A stretch of 27,952 nucleotides of DNA from UBA4246 sp045113695 (GTDB taxonomy: Bacteria; Bacillota; Clostridia; Christensenellales; Aristaeellaceae). Made by a program: the position numbers and the translations under genes. This document shows positions 20,686-27,952 of the stretch, in pieces (positions within the stretch are counted from its first letter, which is position 1; every line of letters starts with the position of its first letter). The stretch lies in assembly GCA_045113695.1 (NCBI GenBank), contig JBGUJG010000034.1, positions 1 to 27,952 on the forward strand. The letters run 5' to 3'. The notes under the pieces were generated by a model. That model did not search any database. It was not told where the DNA came from and worked only from the letters and a program-made list of their open reading frames with translations.

Positions 20686-22269
20686 ATGTATCAGATATTT
20701 GTGGTGGAGGATGAACTGCTGATCCGGCAGAACATCCGCAATATGGTCGAAAAGATGGAGGGGCCCTACGCGTTCTGCGGGGAGGCGTCGGACGGGGAAA
20801 TGGCCCTGTCCATGATCCAGGAGCTGACGCCGGACATCCTGCTGACCGATATCCGGATGCCCTTCCTGGACGGACTGGGGCTGATCCGTCATGCCAAAGC
20901 CATGATGCCCTGGCTGAAGGTGGCCATCATCAGCGGGTACGGCGATTTTGAGTACGCGCAGAAAGCGATTTCCCTGGGCGTGGACCAGTACCTGCTCAAA
21001 CCGGTCCGCCAGGCGGAGCTGGTGCAGGCTGTCGAAATGATGGCAGCCCAGATCGAGAAAACAAAAACCGCCGGCAGCCTGCCCGGCGGGATGGATCAGG
21101 AAGAGATCCGCCAGGCCCTGCGCCGGCAGTGGCTGGAACAGCTCCTGTATGACCGGCCAGACCTGGACAGCCTGCTGGAAAAAGCCCAGGGTCTGGGGCT
21201 GGACGTGGTCAAAGCCCATTACCTGGTGACGATCTTCTCCTTTGACTCCTCCGACATCGACCCGTACCGGCTGAAGGCGGCCGTCCGGAAAACGATGGAG
21301 GAAACGGGCTGCGGGCTGTATCATTTCAATTCTTCCGACCAGATGACCCTCCTGTCCTTCGACAACGACCCGGAGGCCCTGAACGAGCGGGTCTATCAGC
21401 TGGCCGCCATCCTGCGCCACGAGCTCAAAGACCTGTGCCCGGTGGTGACGGCGGTGATCGGGCCGAGGGCACAGCGACTCGGCGCCGTCAGCGAAACCTG
21501 CCACGCGGCGGCCGGGCTGATGCGCGCGGTCCGGAACCTGTGCGCCGGCAAGGTGATCAACATGAACGACCCTGCCCCGGTTTCGCCGGAAATCACGGCC
21601 CTGGAAAGCCCCTTCGGCGAGGACTTCCAGCGCAAGCTGCAGTACGCCGGCCCGGACGACGTGCCCACGATGATCGACGAGATCCTGAACGCCCCGGGCG
21701 ATCCGTTCGAAAGCATGCTGATCCGCTATCACGCCCTGCTGTCCGTCGTCCGGACCGCCGCGTGCATGATGCCGAAAAACCCGTCCTCCGAAAGCGGACG
21801 GGAAACGGCGGCCGGACTCACCCGGCAGTTTGACCTGGTCGCCGCCTCCGGCAGCAAAAGCGGCTTCCGGGAAGCGGCCGTCGGCATCCTTCAGCGCGCC
21901 CTGCGGGAGCAGAACCGCAAAACCGGCGAATCGGAGGGCTACCAGTACGTGATCCGCCGGGCCCAGCGGTACGCACAGGAGCACTTTCAGGACCCGGACA
22001 TCTCCCTGCTGAGCACCGCCCAGCACGTCGGGATGAGCGCCGCCTATTTCAGCACCGTCTTTTCCCAGACGGCCGGCCAGTCTTTCATCTCCTACCTGAC
22101 GGGCCTGCGGATGGACCGCGCACGGCAGCTGCTCACGGAAACGGATATGAGGCTGACCGATATCGCCATGGAGATCGGCTATAACGAACCCAATTATTTC
22201 AGCCACGTATTCCGCAAGACCGTCGGCATGACGCCGAAGGAGTACCGGCAGCGGCACGCCGCTCAGTAG
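20686..22269 (+). CDS. YesN-type response regulator (REC + AraC DNA-binding domain)
   Basis: The 527-residue protein has an N-terminal receiver domain with acidic residues E8-D9, phosphoacceptor D55 in LLTDIRMP and the LLKPV lysine near 105. A long middle region covers about 130-420. A C-terminal AraC/XylS double helix-turn-helix covers about 425-523 (ISLLSTAQHVGMSAAYFSTVFSQ and LTDIAMEIGYNEPNYFSHVFRK). This is the standard partner of YesM/LytS-type kinases in Firmicutes and usually activates a nearby carbohydrate transporter. GAGGAG lies close upstream of ATG 20686. The gene converges on, and overlaps by seven bases, the 3' end of the sugar-binding lipoprotein gene, which is cotranscribed with the cognate kinase. 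The phased TTCACT array upstream suggests activator control. Confidence 0.94.
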   Translation: MYQIFVVEDELLIRQNIRNMVEKMEGPYAFCGEASDGEMALSMIQELTPDILLTDIRMPFLDGLGLIRHAKAMMPWLKVAIISGYGDFEYAQKAISLGVDQYLLKPVRQAELVQAVEMMAAQIEKTKTAGSLPGGMDQEEIRQALRRQWLEQLLYDRPDLDSLLEKAQGLGLDVVKAHYLVTIFSFDSSDIDPYRLKAAVRKTMEETGCGLYHFNSSDQMTLLSFDNDPEALNERVYQLAAILRHELKDLCPVVTAVIGPRAQRLGAVSETCHAAAGLMRAVRNLCAGKVINMNDPAPVSPEITALESPFGEDFQRKLQYAGPDDVPTMIDEILNAPGDPFESMLIRYHALLSVVRTAACMMPKNPSSESGRETAAGLTRQFDLVAASGSKSGFREAAVGILQRALREQNRKTGESEGYQYVIRRAQRYAQEHFQDPDISLLSTAQHVGMSAAYFSTVFSQTAGQSFISYLTGLRMDRARQLLTETDMRLTDIAMEIGYNEPNYFSHVFRKTVGMTPKEYRQRHAAQ

Positions 22270-23237
22270 CCCCGCTTCCCGATGATCTCCTCCGTCAGGT
22301 TTTCCGCGTCAAACGATGTTTCATCCACATAGGTATACTTGGACGGGGTTTCCCCCCGGCGCAGCTGTTCGATGATCGTCCTGACCCTCGGGCCGTGCAG
22401 GGGGTTGCATTCCACGTCCAGGTTGATTTCCCCGTTCAGCACCAGGCGAAGGGCCGCGGCGCTGGCGTCAAAGGAGACGATGGCGACATCCTGCCCGGGG
22501 ACGAGGCCGGCTGCCTTCAGCGCGTCGATGGCTCCGTAGGCCATGTTGTCGTTTTCCGAATAGATCACGTCGAAGCCCGTTCCTTCCCGGAGCAGGGCTT
22601 CGATCAGTTCCTGGCCTTTCGCCTGGGTAAAATCGCCCGGAGCCTCAAAGACGAGCGACCAGCCCGGATGCCTTTCCAGCGCGGCGGCCAGGCCGTCGGA
22701 CCGGCCGATCTGGGCGGACGACCCGATGTTGCCCTGGAGGTGGACGATCCGGAGCGTCTCCGGCAGGTTTTCTTCCATCCATTTTGCGGCTGTATCGCCC
22801 TCCCGGCGGAAGTCGCTGCCCACCCAGCAGGTAAAGAGGCTGTCGTCCGTCACCCCGATCCGCCGGTCCACCAGGATCACCGGGATGCCGGCGGCTTTTG
22901 CTTCCGCCAGCACGGTATCCCAGCCGTTTTCCGTCGTCGGCGCCAGGACGATATAGTCGACCCCCTGGTTGATGAAGTTGCGGATGGCGGTGATCTGTTT
23001 TTCCTGCTTCTGCTGGGCGTCCTCCAGGATCAGGCGGTAGCCGTTTTCAGCCGAGAAGGCCTGCAGCATGCTGCCGGTGTTACCGATCCGCCAGTCTGAT
23101 TCCGCGCCGACCTGGGAAAAGCCGACCACGACCAGCTGGCTTTCGTCCGGTTTGACCGGTTCGTTCGTCCGCAGCGCGCAGGCGCACAGCAGCCCCGACA
23201 GACAGAGCAGAAGAACAAGCAGCCCTGCTTTTTTCAT
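22263..23237 (-). CDS. Sugar-binding lipoprotein, likely sensory partner of the adjacent histidine kinase
   Basis: This is a periplasmic-binding-protein type I (LacI-like fold) protein of 324 residues. The signal peptide ends in a cysteine-rich stretch (LLCAC) giving a lipid anchor at C18 or C20. The fold motifs are VVVGFSQVGAESDWR, GVDYIVLAPTTENGWDTVLAEAK, GIPVILVDRR, IYSENDNMAYGAIDALKAAG, VSFDAS and VECNPLHGP. These resemble the YtfQ galactofuranose-type subgroup, but the ligand cannot be fixed. AAAGGAGG lies seven bases before ATG 23237. The ATGA overlap with the histidine kinase gene shows tight coupling. A second, non-lipidated binding protein belongs to the transporter downstream, so this one is best read as the sensor subunit of a three-component system. 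Confidence 0.88.
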   Translation of the reverse strand: MKKAGLLVLLLCLSGLLCACALRTNEPVKPDESQLVVVGFSQVGAESDWRIGNTGSMLQAFSAENGYRLILEDAQQKQEKQITAIRNFINQGVDYIVLAPTTENGWDTVLAEAKAAGIPVILVDRRIGVTDDSLFTCWVGSDFRREGDTAAKWMEENLPETLRIVHLQGNIGSSAQIGRSDGLAAALERHPGWSLVFEAPGDFTQAKGQELIEALLREGTGFDVIYSENDNMAYGAIDALKAAGLVPGQDVAIVSFDASAAALRLVLNGEINLDVECNPLHGPRVRTIIEQLRRGETPSKYTYVDETSFDAENLTEEIIGKRGY

Positions 23238-24700
23238 TCGTACGCCTCCTTTTGTCCGGGCGCCACGCCCCCCGCCGGCAGCAGGATGGAAACCGTCGAG
23301 CCCCCGCCCGGCGAGCTCTCAAAGAACAGGCCGTAGGGCTCCCCGCAGTACAGGCGGATGCGCTGATGCACGTTTCTGAGCCCCAGCCCGCTGTGATTGT
23401 CCTGATACAGGCCGCTTTGCAGCTGGGATAGCTTTTCCGGGCTCATGCCCGCCCCGTTGTCCCGGACGGTCAGGAGGATGCCTTCTTCCTGAAGGCCCCC
23501 GGTGATCGTGATCCGCCCCTTCCCCCGCCGGTTCTTGATCCCGTGGTAGAGGGCGTTTTCGATCAGCGGCTGCAGGATCAGCTTCGGTACCAGGATGTCC
23601 TGGACCTCCTCCGCCACGGAGATCTCATAGGTCAGGATGTCGCTGTAGCGGATCTGCTGGATTTCAAGATAGCTGGTCGCCTGCGCCAGCTCGGCCCGGA
23701 GGGGGATCACGTCCTGCCCGCCGCTCAGGGAATTGCGGAAGAAGGTGGACAGGCTGTTGACCATCTGCACCGCGTCCTCCTCCCGCTGGTTTTCCGCCAG
23801 GATGGCGATGGAGTCCAGGGTATTATAGAGGAAATGCGGGTTGATCTGCGCCTGCAGCAGTTCCAGCTGGGCCCTGTGCAGGGAACGCTGATTTTTGATC
23901 TGCTGGTCCATCAGCTCGGTAATGTGACCCGCCATGTCCGAAAAGCTCCGGTCCAGGATCCGCAGCTCCGAAATGTCCGTTTCCACCGGCTGGTCGGTAT
24001 AATCGCCGGCGCCGAACTGCTCCGCCTTCTGCGTCAGGCGGATGATCGGGGTAGTGATGCTCCGGCTGATCCTCGTCGAGGACAGGACGATGAACAGGAA
24101 CAGCACCGCCATCCCAACCGCGGAAGCGATGATCAGGATCGTGACCTGCCGGCTGAGCGAAAGGCGCAGGCGGGCCAGCTCCCGCACCTCGTCGTCCACA
24201 AAATCGTGCATATACTGCTCGATCAGCCTGGTCAGCCCGGTTTCGCCGCGGATGTTGCGGTCCAGCAGCTCCATCCGCAGGTCATAGGCGTCCGTCCGGG
24301 CGATTTCTTCCATATACATGCGCAGGTTCCGGCACATCGTCAGCATGCTCTGCGCACGCCACCGGTTGTCCGGCAGGGTCGTCGCGCTTTCCAGCTGGCG
24401 GAACACGTCCTCCGCCTGGTCCAGCTCCCCCGTCGGCAGCCTGTCCGTATCCTGCCCGCTGCGGGGCCGGATCACGTGGTGATACATGGCCAGGTCGATG
24501 TTGTTTTTGAATTCCTTGTTGAAATCGGCCGCGGTGTTCACACACAGGAGGGCCTTTTCATACCGCTGATTGATCGACACCAGCATCAGGATCAGGATCA
24601 GCATAATCACGGCGGCGCTCACCGTCACCGTTCCGAGCAGGCGGTTGATCCGCTGGCGGATGCTGCGGCCGGGCACGGCCTGTCCCTGTCTGCGTGTCAT
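23234..24700 (-). CDS. YesM/LytS-type sensor histidine kinase
   Basis: The 488-residue membrane kinase has two transmembrane helices (about 21-43 and 187-207) around an extracellular helical sensor domain of about 140 residues. A HAMP segment and a His_kinase domain follow, with phosphoacceptor H289 in QINPHFLYNTLDSI. The HATPase_c domain has its N-box in LILQPLIENALYHGIKNR, then DNGAGM and SGLGLRNVHQRI. I chose ATG 24700 because GAGG lies nine bases upstream; GTG 24709 is the alternative. It is the first gene of a two-gene operon with the sugar-binding lipoprotein. The response regulator lies on the opposite strand just beyond. The extracellular domain is large enough to dock a binding protein. 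Confidence 0.94.
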   Translation of the reverse strand: MTRRQGQAVPGRSIRQRINRLLGTVTVSAAVIMLILILMLVSINQRYEKALLCVNTAADFNKEFKNNIDLAMYHHVIRPRSGQDTDRLPTGELDQAEDVFRQLESATTLPDNRWRAQSMLTMCRNLRMYMEEIARTDAYDLRMELLDRNIRGETGLTRLIEQYMHDFVDDEVRELARLRLSLSRQVTILIIASAVGMAVLFLFIVLSSTRISRSITTPIIRLTQKAEQFGAGDYTDQPVETDISELRILDRSFSDMAGHITELMDQQIKNQRSLHRAQLELLQAQINPHFLYNTLDSIAILAENQREEDAVQMVNSLSTFFRNSLSGGQDVIPLRAELAQATSYLEIQQIRYSDILTYEISVAEEVQDILVPKLILQPLIENALYHGIKNRRGKGRITITGGLQEEGILLTVRDNGAGMSPEKLSQLQSGLYQDNHSGLGLRNVHQRIRLYCGEPYGLFFESSPGGGSTVSILLPAGGVAPGQKEAYE

Positions 24701-24766
24701 CTGATTCACCCTCTGTCCATCGGCAAAAAAGAAAACCGGGGCATCGCAAACCCCGTGCGATAAGCC

Positions 24767-24775
24767 ATTATAGCA
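24767..24775 (-). promoter_or_regulatory. Extended -10 promoter for the kinase-lipoprotein operon
   Basis: On the minus strand TGCTATAAT is a perfect extended -10, about 65 bases before the kinase ATG. The -35 position has only TTCCGG, which is tolerated by extended -10 promoters. This suggests low constitutive expression of the sensor. Confidence 0.65.
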
Positions 24776-24810
24776 TATCCTCCGGCGCTCCGGAATGGCT
24801 GGCGGAATGC

Positions 24811-24937
24811 TTTCAAAAGAATGTGCAGGTTTCCAAAAAAAGTATCAGCGCCCCCGGACAGAGAACCGGATTTCAAAAAAAATTGCTACCCGCATCGAAA
24901 AAAATTGAATGTTTTCCGCCGCGCGGTTCCGTATGAT
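24811..24937 (+). promoter_or_regulatory. Activator-type promoter region of the ABC transporter with phased A-tracts
   Basis: The -10 TATGAT (24932-24937) is good but no -35 lies at 16-18 bases; the nearest TTGAAT leaves a 21-base spacer. Upstream, four A-tracts follow TTTC-like bases: TTTCAAAAGA (24811), TTTCCAAAAAAA (24830), TTTCAAAAAAAATTG (24871) and ATCGAAAAAAATTG (24894). Tract centres are about 22, 40 and 23 bases apart, multiples of the helical repeat. This is what a promoter activated by a dimeric AraC-type regulator would look like; the adjacent YesN-type protein is the obvious candidate. Confidence 0.55.
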
Positions 24938-24986
24938 GAAAAACAGAAAAAGATCCCAAGGGATCCAAAATTGAGGAGGTATTCTC

Positions 24987-25952
24987 ATGAAGAAATTGAT
25001 CGCTATGTTCCTCGCTCTGGCGCTGGCCCTCACCTGCGCTGCCGCCATGGCCGAAGGCACCATCAAGGTCGGCATCGTCAACAATCCTCCGTCCGAATCC
25101 GGCTACCGCGAAGCCAACGTCAAGGACTTTGAAGCCGTCTTCACCCCCGAAAACGGCTACGAAGCCAAGACCTTCTACAGCATCAAGAACGACGAGCAGC
25201 TGAGCGCCGCCCAGGGCTTCATCACCGAAGGCGTCGACTATCTGCTGGTTTCCGCCGCTGAGACCACCGGCTGGGACGAAGTACTGAAGGCTGCCCAGGA
25301 AGCCGGCATCCGCGTCTTCCTGTTCGACCGCATGATCGACTGCGATCCGGAACTGTTTGAGGCTGCCGTGGTTTCCAACATGGCGGACGAAGGCGACACC
25401 GCCGTCAACTGGCTGCTGAGCCTGGGCCTGGAAGCCTACAACGTGATCCACATCCAGGGCGCGATGGGCAGCGACGCTCAGCTGGGCCGCACCGGCGCGC
25501 TGGACGCTCAGTTCGCAGCCGGCACGATGAAGAAGGTCGTGCAGCAGACCGCTACCTGGGACGAAGCCGAAGCCAAGAAGATTGTTGAGTCCGTCATCAA
25601 CTCCGGCGAAGACTTCAACGTCATCTACGCTGAGAACGACGGTATGGCCCGCGGCGCTGTGGCCGCTCTGGACGAAGCCGGCATCACCCACGGCCTGAAC
25701 GGCAAAGTCGTCGTGATGGGCTTTGACTGCAACAAGTGGGCCCTGCGCGAACTGCTGGCCGGCAACTGGAACTACGACGGTCAGTGCAGCCCCTTCCAGG
25801 CGGCTGTGATCGATCAGATGATCAAGACCCTCGAAGCCGGCAATGCCATCGAAGGCCTGAACGACAAGAAGCAGATCATCTCCGTGGAAAAGGGCTTTGA
25901 CGCCGCCACCATCACCGCGGAAGACATCGATGCGTACGGCCTGGGCGAATAA
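24987..25952 (+). CDS. Sugar ABC transporter substrate-binding protein
   Basis: This extracytoplasmic binding protein of the type I periplasmic fold has 321 residues. The signal peptide is classical (MKKLIAMFLALALALTCAAAMA), with probable cleavage after AMA; C17 is a possible but weak lipidation site. The fold motifs are IKVGIVNNPPSESGYREAN, GVDYLLVSAAETTGWDEVLKAAQ, GIRVFLFDR, IYAENDGMARGAVAALDEAG and VVMGFDCNKWALRELLAG. It is a paralogue of the kinase-linked lipoprotein, which suggests both bind the same or related sugars. GGAGG lies eight bases before the ATG. Codons are strongly biased to C/G endings, as in highly expressed genes. Two hairpins and a heptad array separate it from the ATPase gene. 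Confidence 0.93.
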   Translation: MKKLIAMFLALALALTCAAAMAEGTIKVGIVNNPPSESGYREANVKDFEAVFTPENGYEAKTFYSIKNDEQLSAAQGFITEGVDYLLVSAAETTGWDEVLKAAQEAGIRVFLFDRMIDCDPELFEAAVVSNMADEGDTAVNWLLSLGLEAYNVIHIQGAMGSDAQLGRTGALDAQFAAGTMKKVVQQTATWDEAEAKKIVESVINSGEDFNVIYAENDGMARGAVAALDEAGITHGLNGKVVVMGFDCNKWALRELLAGNWNYDGQCSPFQAAVIDQMIKTLEAGNAIEGLNDKKQIISVEKGFDAATITAEDIDAYGLGE

Positions 25953-25960
25953 TGACAATA

Positions 25961-25990
25961 CCGCAGGGGGGTCTTGCGACCCCCCTGCGG
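25961..25990 (+). other. Perfect 13-bp stem-loop after the binding-protein gene
   Basis: CCGCAGGGGGGTC pairs with GACCCCCCTGCGG around loop TTGC, eight bases after the stop. No T-run follows. Such stems after binding-protein genes commonly stabilise the upstream mRNA or partly stop transcription, giving more binding protein than membrane subunits. Confidence 0.75.
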
Positions 25991-26018
25991 AACCCCCCGG
26001 ATGGATTTACCTAATACT

Positions 26019-26065
26019 GGCGCGGTGTGGATAGAGTGGAGAAAATCCGCGGTCCGCACCGCGCC
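26019..26065 (+). terminator. Second stem-loop, possible partial terminator
   Basis: GGCGCGGTG (26019-26027) pairs perfectly with CACCGCGCC (26057-26065), with a 29-base loop containing a minor GGA/TCC pairing, then TTTCATC. With only three T residues it is a weak or partial terminator. It is the second hairpin in the 251-base spacer between binding protein and ATPase. Confidence 0.45.
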
Positions 26066-26083
26066 TTTCATCATCTGTCTGCT

Positions 26084-26167
26084 CCCTATTCCCTATTCCC
26101 TATTCCCTATTCCCTGTTCCCTATTCCCTGTTCCCTATTCCCTACTGCCTATTCCCTACTGCCTGCT
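26084..26167 (+). repeat. Twelve-copy CCCTATT heptanucleotide tandem array
   Basis: Twelve uninterrupted seven-base units run from 26084 to 26167: four CCCTATT, then alternating CCCTGTT/CCCTATT, ending in CCCTACT, GCCTATT, CCCTACT and GCCTGCT. Substitutions occur only at positions 1, 5 and 6 of the unit. It lies in the intergenic leader of the ATPase gene, 22 bases before its Shine-Dalgarno sequence. Confidence 0.95.
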
Positions 26168-26203
26168 CACTACAATCATTCTTCCGGCAAGGAGGAGGAA
26201 CGG

Positions 26204-27727
26204 ATGGAAAACGGCATCGTTTTATCCATGCGCAACATCGGCAAAAGCTTCCCGGGCGTCCGGGCCCTGCAGCATGTGGACTTTACCCTGAGGAAGGGCG
26301 AGATCCACGCCCTGATGGGCGAAAACGGCGCGGGCAAATCCACCCTGATCAAAGTGCTGACCGGCGTCTATCCCAAGGACGAGGGAGAAATTTATATTGA
26401 CGGCACAGAAGGCGCCATCACCATCCGTTCGCCGCAGGAAGCACAGTCCTACGGGATCAGCACGGTGTACCAGGAGATCACCCTCTGCCCCAACCTGACG
26501 GTTGCTGAAAACATGTTTATCGGCCGCGGAAAGGGCATGAAGGTCGACTGGAAAGACATGGAGCGCAGATCAGGCGCCCTGCTTTCCAGCCTGGGCATTC
26601 CCGCCCGGCCCCGCCAGCAGCTGGGCAGCTGCTCGCTGGCCGTCCAGCAGATGGTCGCCATCGCCCGGGCCGTCGACACCGACTGCAAGGTGCTGATCCT
26701 GGACGAACCCACCTCTTCCCTGGACGACAAAGAGGTCGAAATGCTGTTCCGCCTGATGCAGGACCTCAAGTCGCGCGGCGTCGGCATCATCTTCGTCACC
26801 CACTTCCTGGAGCAGGTCTATCAGGTCAGCGACCGGATCACCGTTCTCCGCAACGGCGAGCTCGTCGGTGAGTATGAGGTCGAAAAGCTCCCCCAGGTCG
26901 AGCTGGTGGCCAAGATGATGGGCAAGGAACTGGAAGACCTGAACGTGATCAAGAAAGCCGCTCCCGACGCCGGCGGCAAGGCCGTGACCTATTACGAGGC
27001 GGAGGGCCTTGCGAGCACCGCGAGCCGCCCGTTCAATTTCCGTATCGCCAGGGGCGAGGTCAACGGCTTTACCGGCCTGCTGGGCTCCGGCCGCAGCGAG
27101 AGCGTCCGCGCCATCTTCGGAGCGGACCGGGTGACGGGCGGAAAGGTCAAAGTGGACGGCAAGCCGGTCCGGATCACCAAGCCGATCGAGGCGATGAAAA
27201 ACGGCATCGGTTATCTGCCGGAGGACCGCAAGCGGGACGGCATCATCGCCGACCTGTCCGTGCGGGACAACATCATCCTGGCCCTGCAGGTCATGAAAGG
27301 GTTCTTCCACCCGTTCTCCAAAGCGGAAGCGGAAAAATTCGCCGACGAGTACATCCGGGCCCTGGAAATCAAGACCGCCTCCACCGATACGCCGATCAAG
27401 TCCCTTTCGGGCGGCAACCAGCAGAAGGTCATCCTGGCCCGCTGGCTCAGCCGGGATGTGGACGTGCTGATCCTGGACGAGCCCACCGTGGGCGTGGACG
27501 TGGGCGTCAAAGCGGAGCTGTACGTTTATATGCGCCGTCTGGCCGACAAGGGGGCCATCATCATCATGGTTTCCTCCGACCTGGCCGAGCTGACCGAGGT
27601 CTCCGACCGGGTGCTGGTGCTCCACGGCGGCACCTTCTTCCAGGAATTCCGCGACCACAAGGCGACGCAGCAGGCCGTCCTTCTGGCCTCCTCCGGCGTG
27701 GCCGCAAAGGAGGGTGAAGTGCTGTGA
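26204..27727 (+). CDS. Sugar ABC transporter ATP-binding protein (double ATPase, RbsA/MglA/YtfR type)
   Basis: The 507-residue protein contains two ABC ATPase halves, the standard form for pentose/hexose importers of the CUT2 class. Half 1 has Walker A GENGAGKST (39-47), a degenerate signature CSLAVQQMVAIARAV and Walker B VLILDEPTSSL. Half 2 has the usual degenerate Walker A (GLLGSGRSE), GYLPEDRKRDGI, a canonical LSGGNQQKV signature and LILDEPTVGVDVG. Position 1 of the first signature is S in SLAVQQ where relatives have LSVAQQQ, which is within family variation. AAGGAGGAGG lies four bases before ATG 26204; an upstream extension would translate the heptad repeats and is rejected. The stop overlaps the permease start in GTGA. 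Confidence 0.95.
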   Translation: MENGIVLSMRNIGKSFPGVRALQHVDFTLRKGEIHALMGENGAGKSTLIKVLTGVYPKDEGEIYIDGTEGAITIRSPQEAQSYGISTVYQEITLCPNLTVAENMFIGRGKGMKVDWKDMERRSGALLSSLGIPARPRQQLGSCSLAVQQMVAIARAVDTDCKVLILDEPTSSLDDKEVEMLFRLMQDLKSRGVGIIFVTHFLEQVYQVSDRITVLRNGELVGEYEVEKLPQVELVAKMMGKELEDLNVIKKAAPDAGGKAVTYYEAEGLASTASRPFNFRIARGEVNGFTGLLGSGRSESVRAIFGADRVTGGKVKVDGKPVRITKPIEAMKNGIGYLPEDRKRDGIIADLSVRDNIILALQVMKGFFHPFSKAEAEKFADEYIRALEIKTASTDTPIKSLSGGNQQKVILARWLSRDVDVLILDEPTVGVDVGVKAELYVYMRRLADKGAIIIMVSSDLAELTEVSDRVLVLHGGTFFQEFRDHKATQQAVLLASSGVAAKEGEVL

Positions 27728-27952
27728 AAAACAAGAATATCTTTGCCAATGTCTGGGCGCAGCGGGCCCTGATCCTGGCGGTGCTGCTCATCATCATGCT
27801 CATCGGCAACCGCAGCTTTTTCTCCCTGGGCAATCTGCGCACCATCCTCATGTCCATCGCCATCTACGGCACCATGTGCTGCGGCATGCTCCTGTGCATG
27901 CTCACCGGCGGCATCGACCTGGCCATGGGCTCCACTGCCGCCTTCACCAGCG
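27724..27952 (+). CDS. Sugar ABC transporter permease (partial, runs off the window)
   Basis: A GTG start at 27724 overlaps the ATPase stop (GTGA), with GGAGG-type bases (AAGGAGGGTG) about six bases upstream inside the ATPase gene. The 76 visible residues begin VKNKNIFANVW, then two hydrophobic segments (ALILAVLLIIMLIG and ILMSIAIYGTMCCGMLLCML). They end with TGGIDLAMGSTAAF, the conserved GGIDLS-GS motif of RbsC/YtfT-type permeases. The 3' end lies beyond the window. It completes a CUT2 importer: binding protein, double ATPase and at least one permease. Confidence 0.9.
   Translation, partial: MKNKNIFANVWAQRALILAVLLIIMLIGNRSFFSLGNLRTILMSIAIYGTMCCGMLLCMLTGGIDLAMGSTAAFTS

Noticed and set aside
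20632..22257. A 541-codon open frame antisense to the response regulator
   Set aside because: It is a shadow of an intact REC-AraC gene. The His/Gln/Val/Gly-rich composition is typical of antisense translation in GC-rich DNA.
24873..25958. Long antisense frame over the transporter binding-protein gene, and a similar one (26570-27658) over the ATPase gene
   Set aside because: Both lie opposite unambiguous ABC transporter genes and show only antisense composition.
26084..26167. The heptad array as a CRISPR array
   Set aside because: Units are seven bases with no spacers between them; a CRISPR array needs repeats of about 23-40 bases separated by unique spacers.

Overview
The window reads as a GC-rich (roughly 60% by eye, not computed) Gram-positive anaerobe of the Clostridia, most likely a gut or rumen Christensenellales/Aristaeellaceae-type bacterium. 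The grounds are strong GGAGG ribosome binding sites, recD2, the tsaE-tsaB-rimI order, YesM/YesN-type signalling, BspA-type LRR lipoproteins and several orphan binding proteins. This placement is an inference; no rRNA or tRNA gene is visible. Nothing looks like phage, an insertion sequence, a CRISPR array or a defence island.

Layout. 1-156 is a dense array of small palindromes at the end of recO. 155-4102 (minus strand) is recD2-comF-recO, DNA repair and uptake. 4269-6369 (plus) is a ROK sugar kinase and a tartrate/D-malate dehydrogenase. 6733-12665 holds four separately transcribed surface or membrane genes: an SH3b membrane protein, a flotillin, a PstS-like binding protein and an LRR lipoprotein. 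12940-16337 (plus) is a translation and tRNA-modification run: a riboflavin kinase-TsaE fusion, TsaB, RimI and TruA, ending in an ArsR-family regulator. 16484-17185 is a secreted two-repeat protein behind a perfect 30-bp palindrome. 17276-20398 (minus) holds a secreted LRR/Ig-like/caspase-like protein, a P-loop kinase and a DEDDh exonuclease.

20686 to the end is one functional block: a YesN-type response regulator (plus), a membrane-anchored sugar-binding lipoprotein and a YesM-type histidine kinase (minus, translationally coupled), then a sugar ABC transporter (binding protein, double ATPase, permease cut by the window edge). The arrangement matches the binding-protein/kinase/regulator three-component sensors known to control pentose ABC transporters in clostridia. 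The likely logic is that the lipoprotein senses the sugar, the kinase phosphorylates the regulator, and the regulator activates the transporter promoter, which has a good -10 but no proper -35 and carries phased A-tracts.

The most unusual signal is a family of heptanucleotide repeats (GTGAGGA/ACTCCTC and CCCTATT types) in four spacers. Each array sits between two co-directional genes, ends 12-40 bases before the downstream start codon, and has its pyrimidine-rich strand in the sense direction. Two copies (before recO and before tsaB) are recognisably the same longer element in the same orientation, and one supplies the last codons and stop of the TsaE fusion. Other noteworthy points are the riboflavin kinase-TsaE fusion, the ArsR-type palindrome over the -35 of a secreted repeat protein, five helically phased TTCACT hexamers before the response regulator, and a secreted caspase-like protein.
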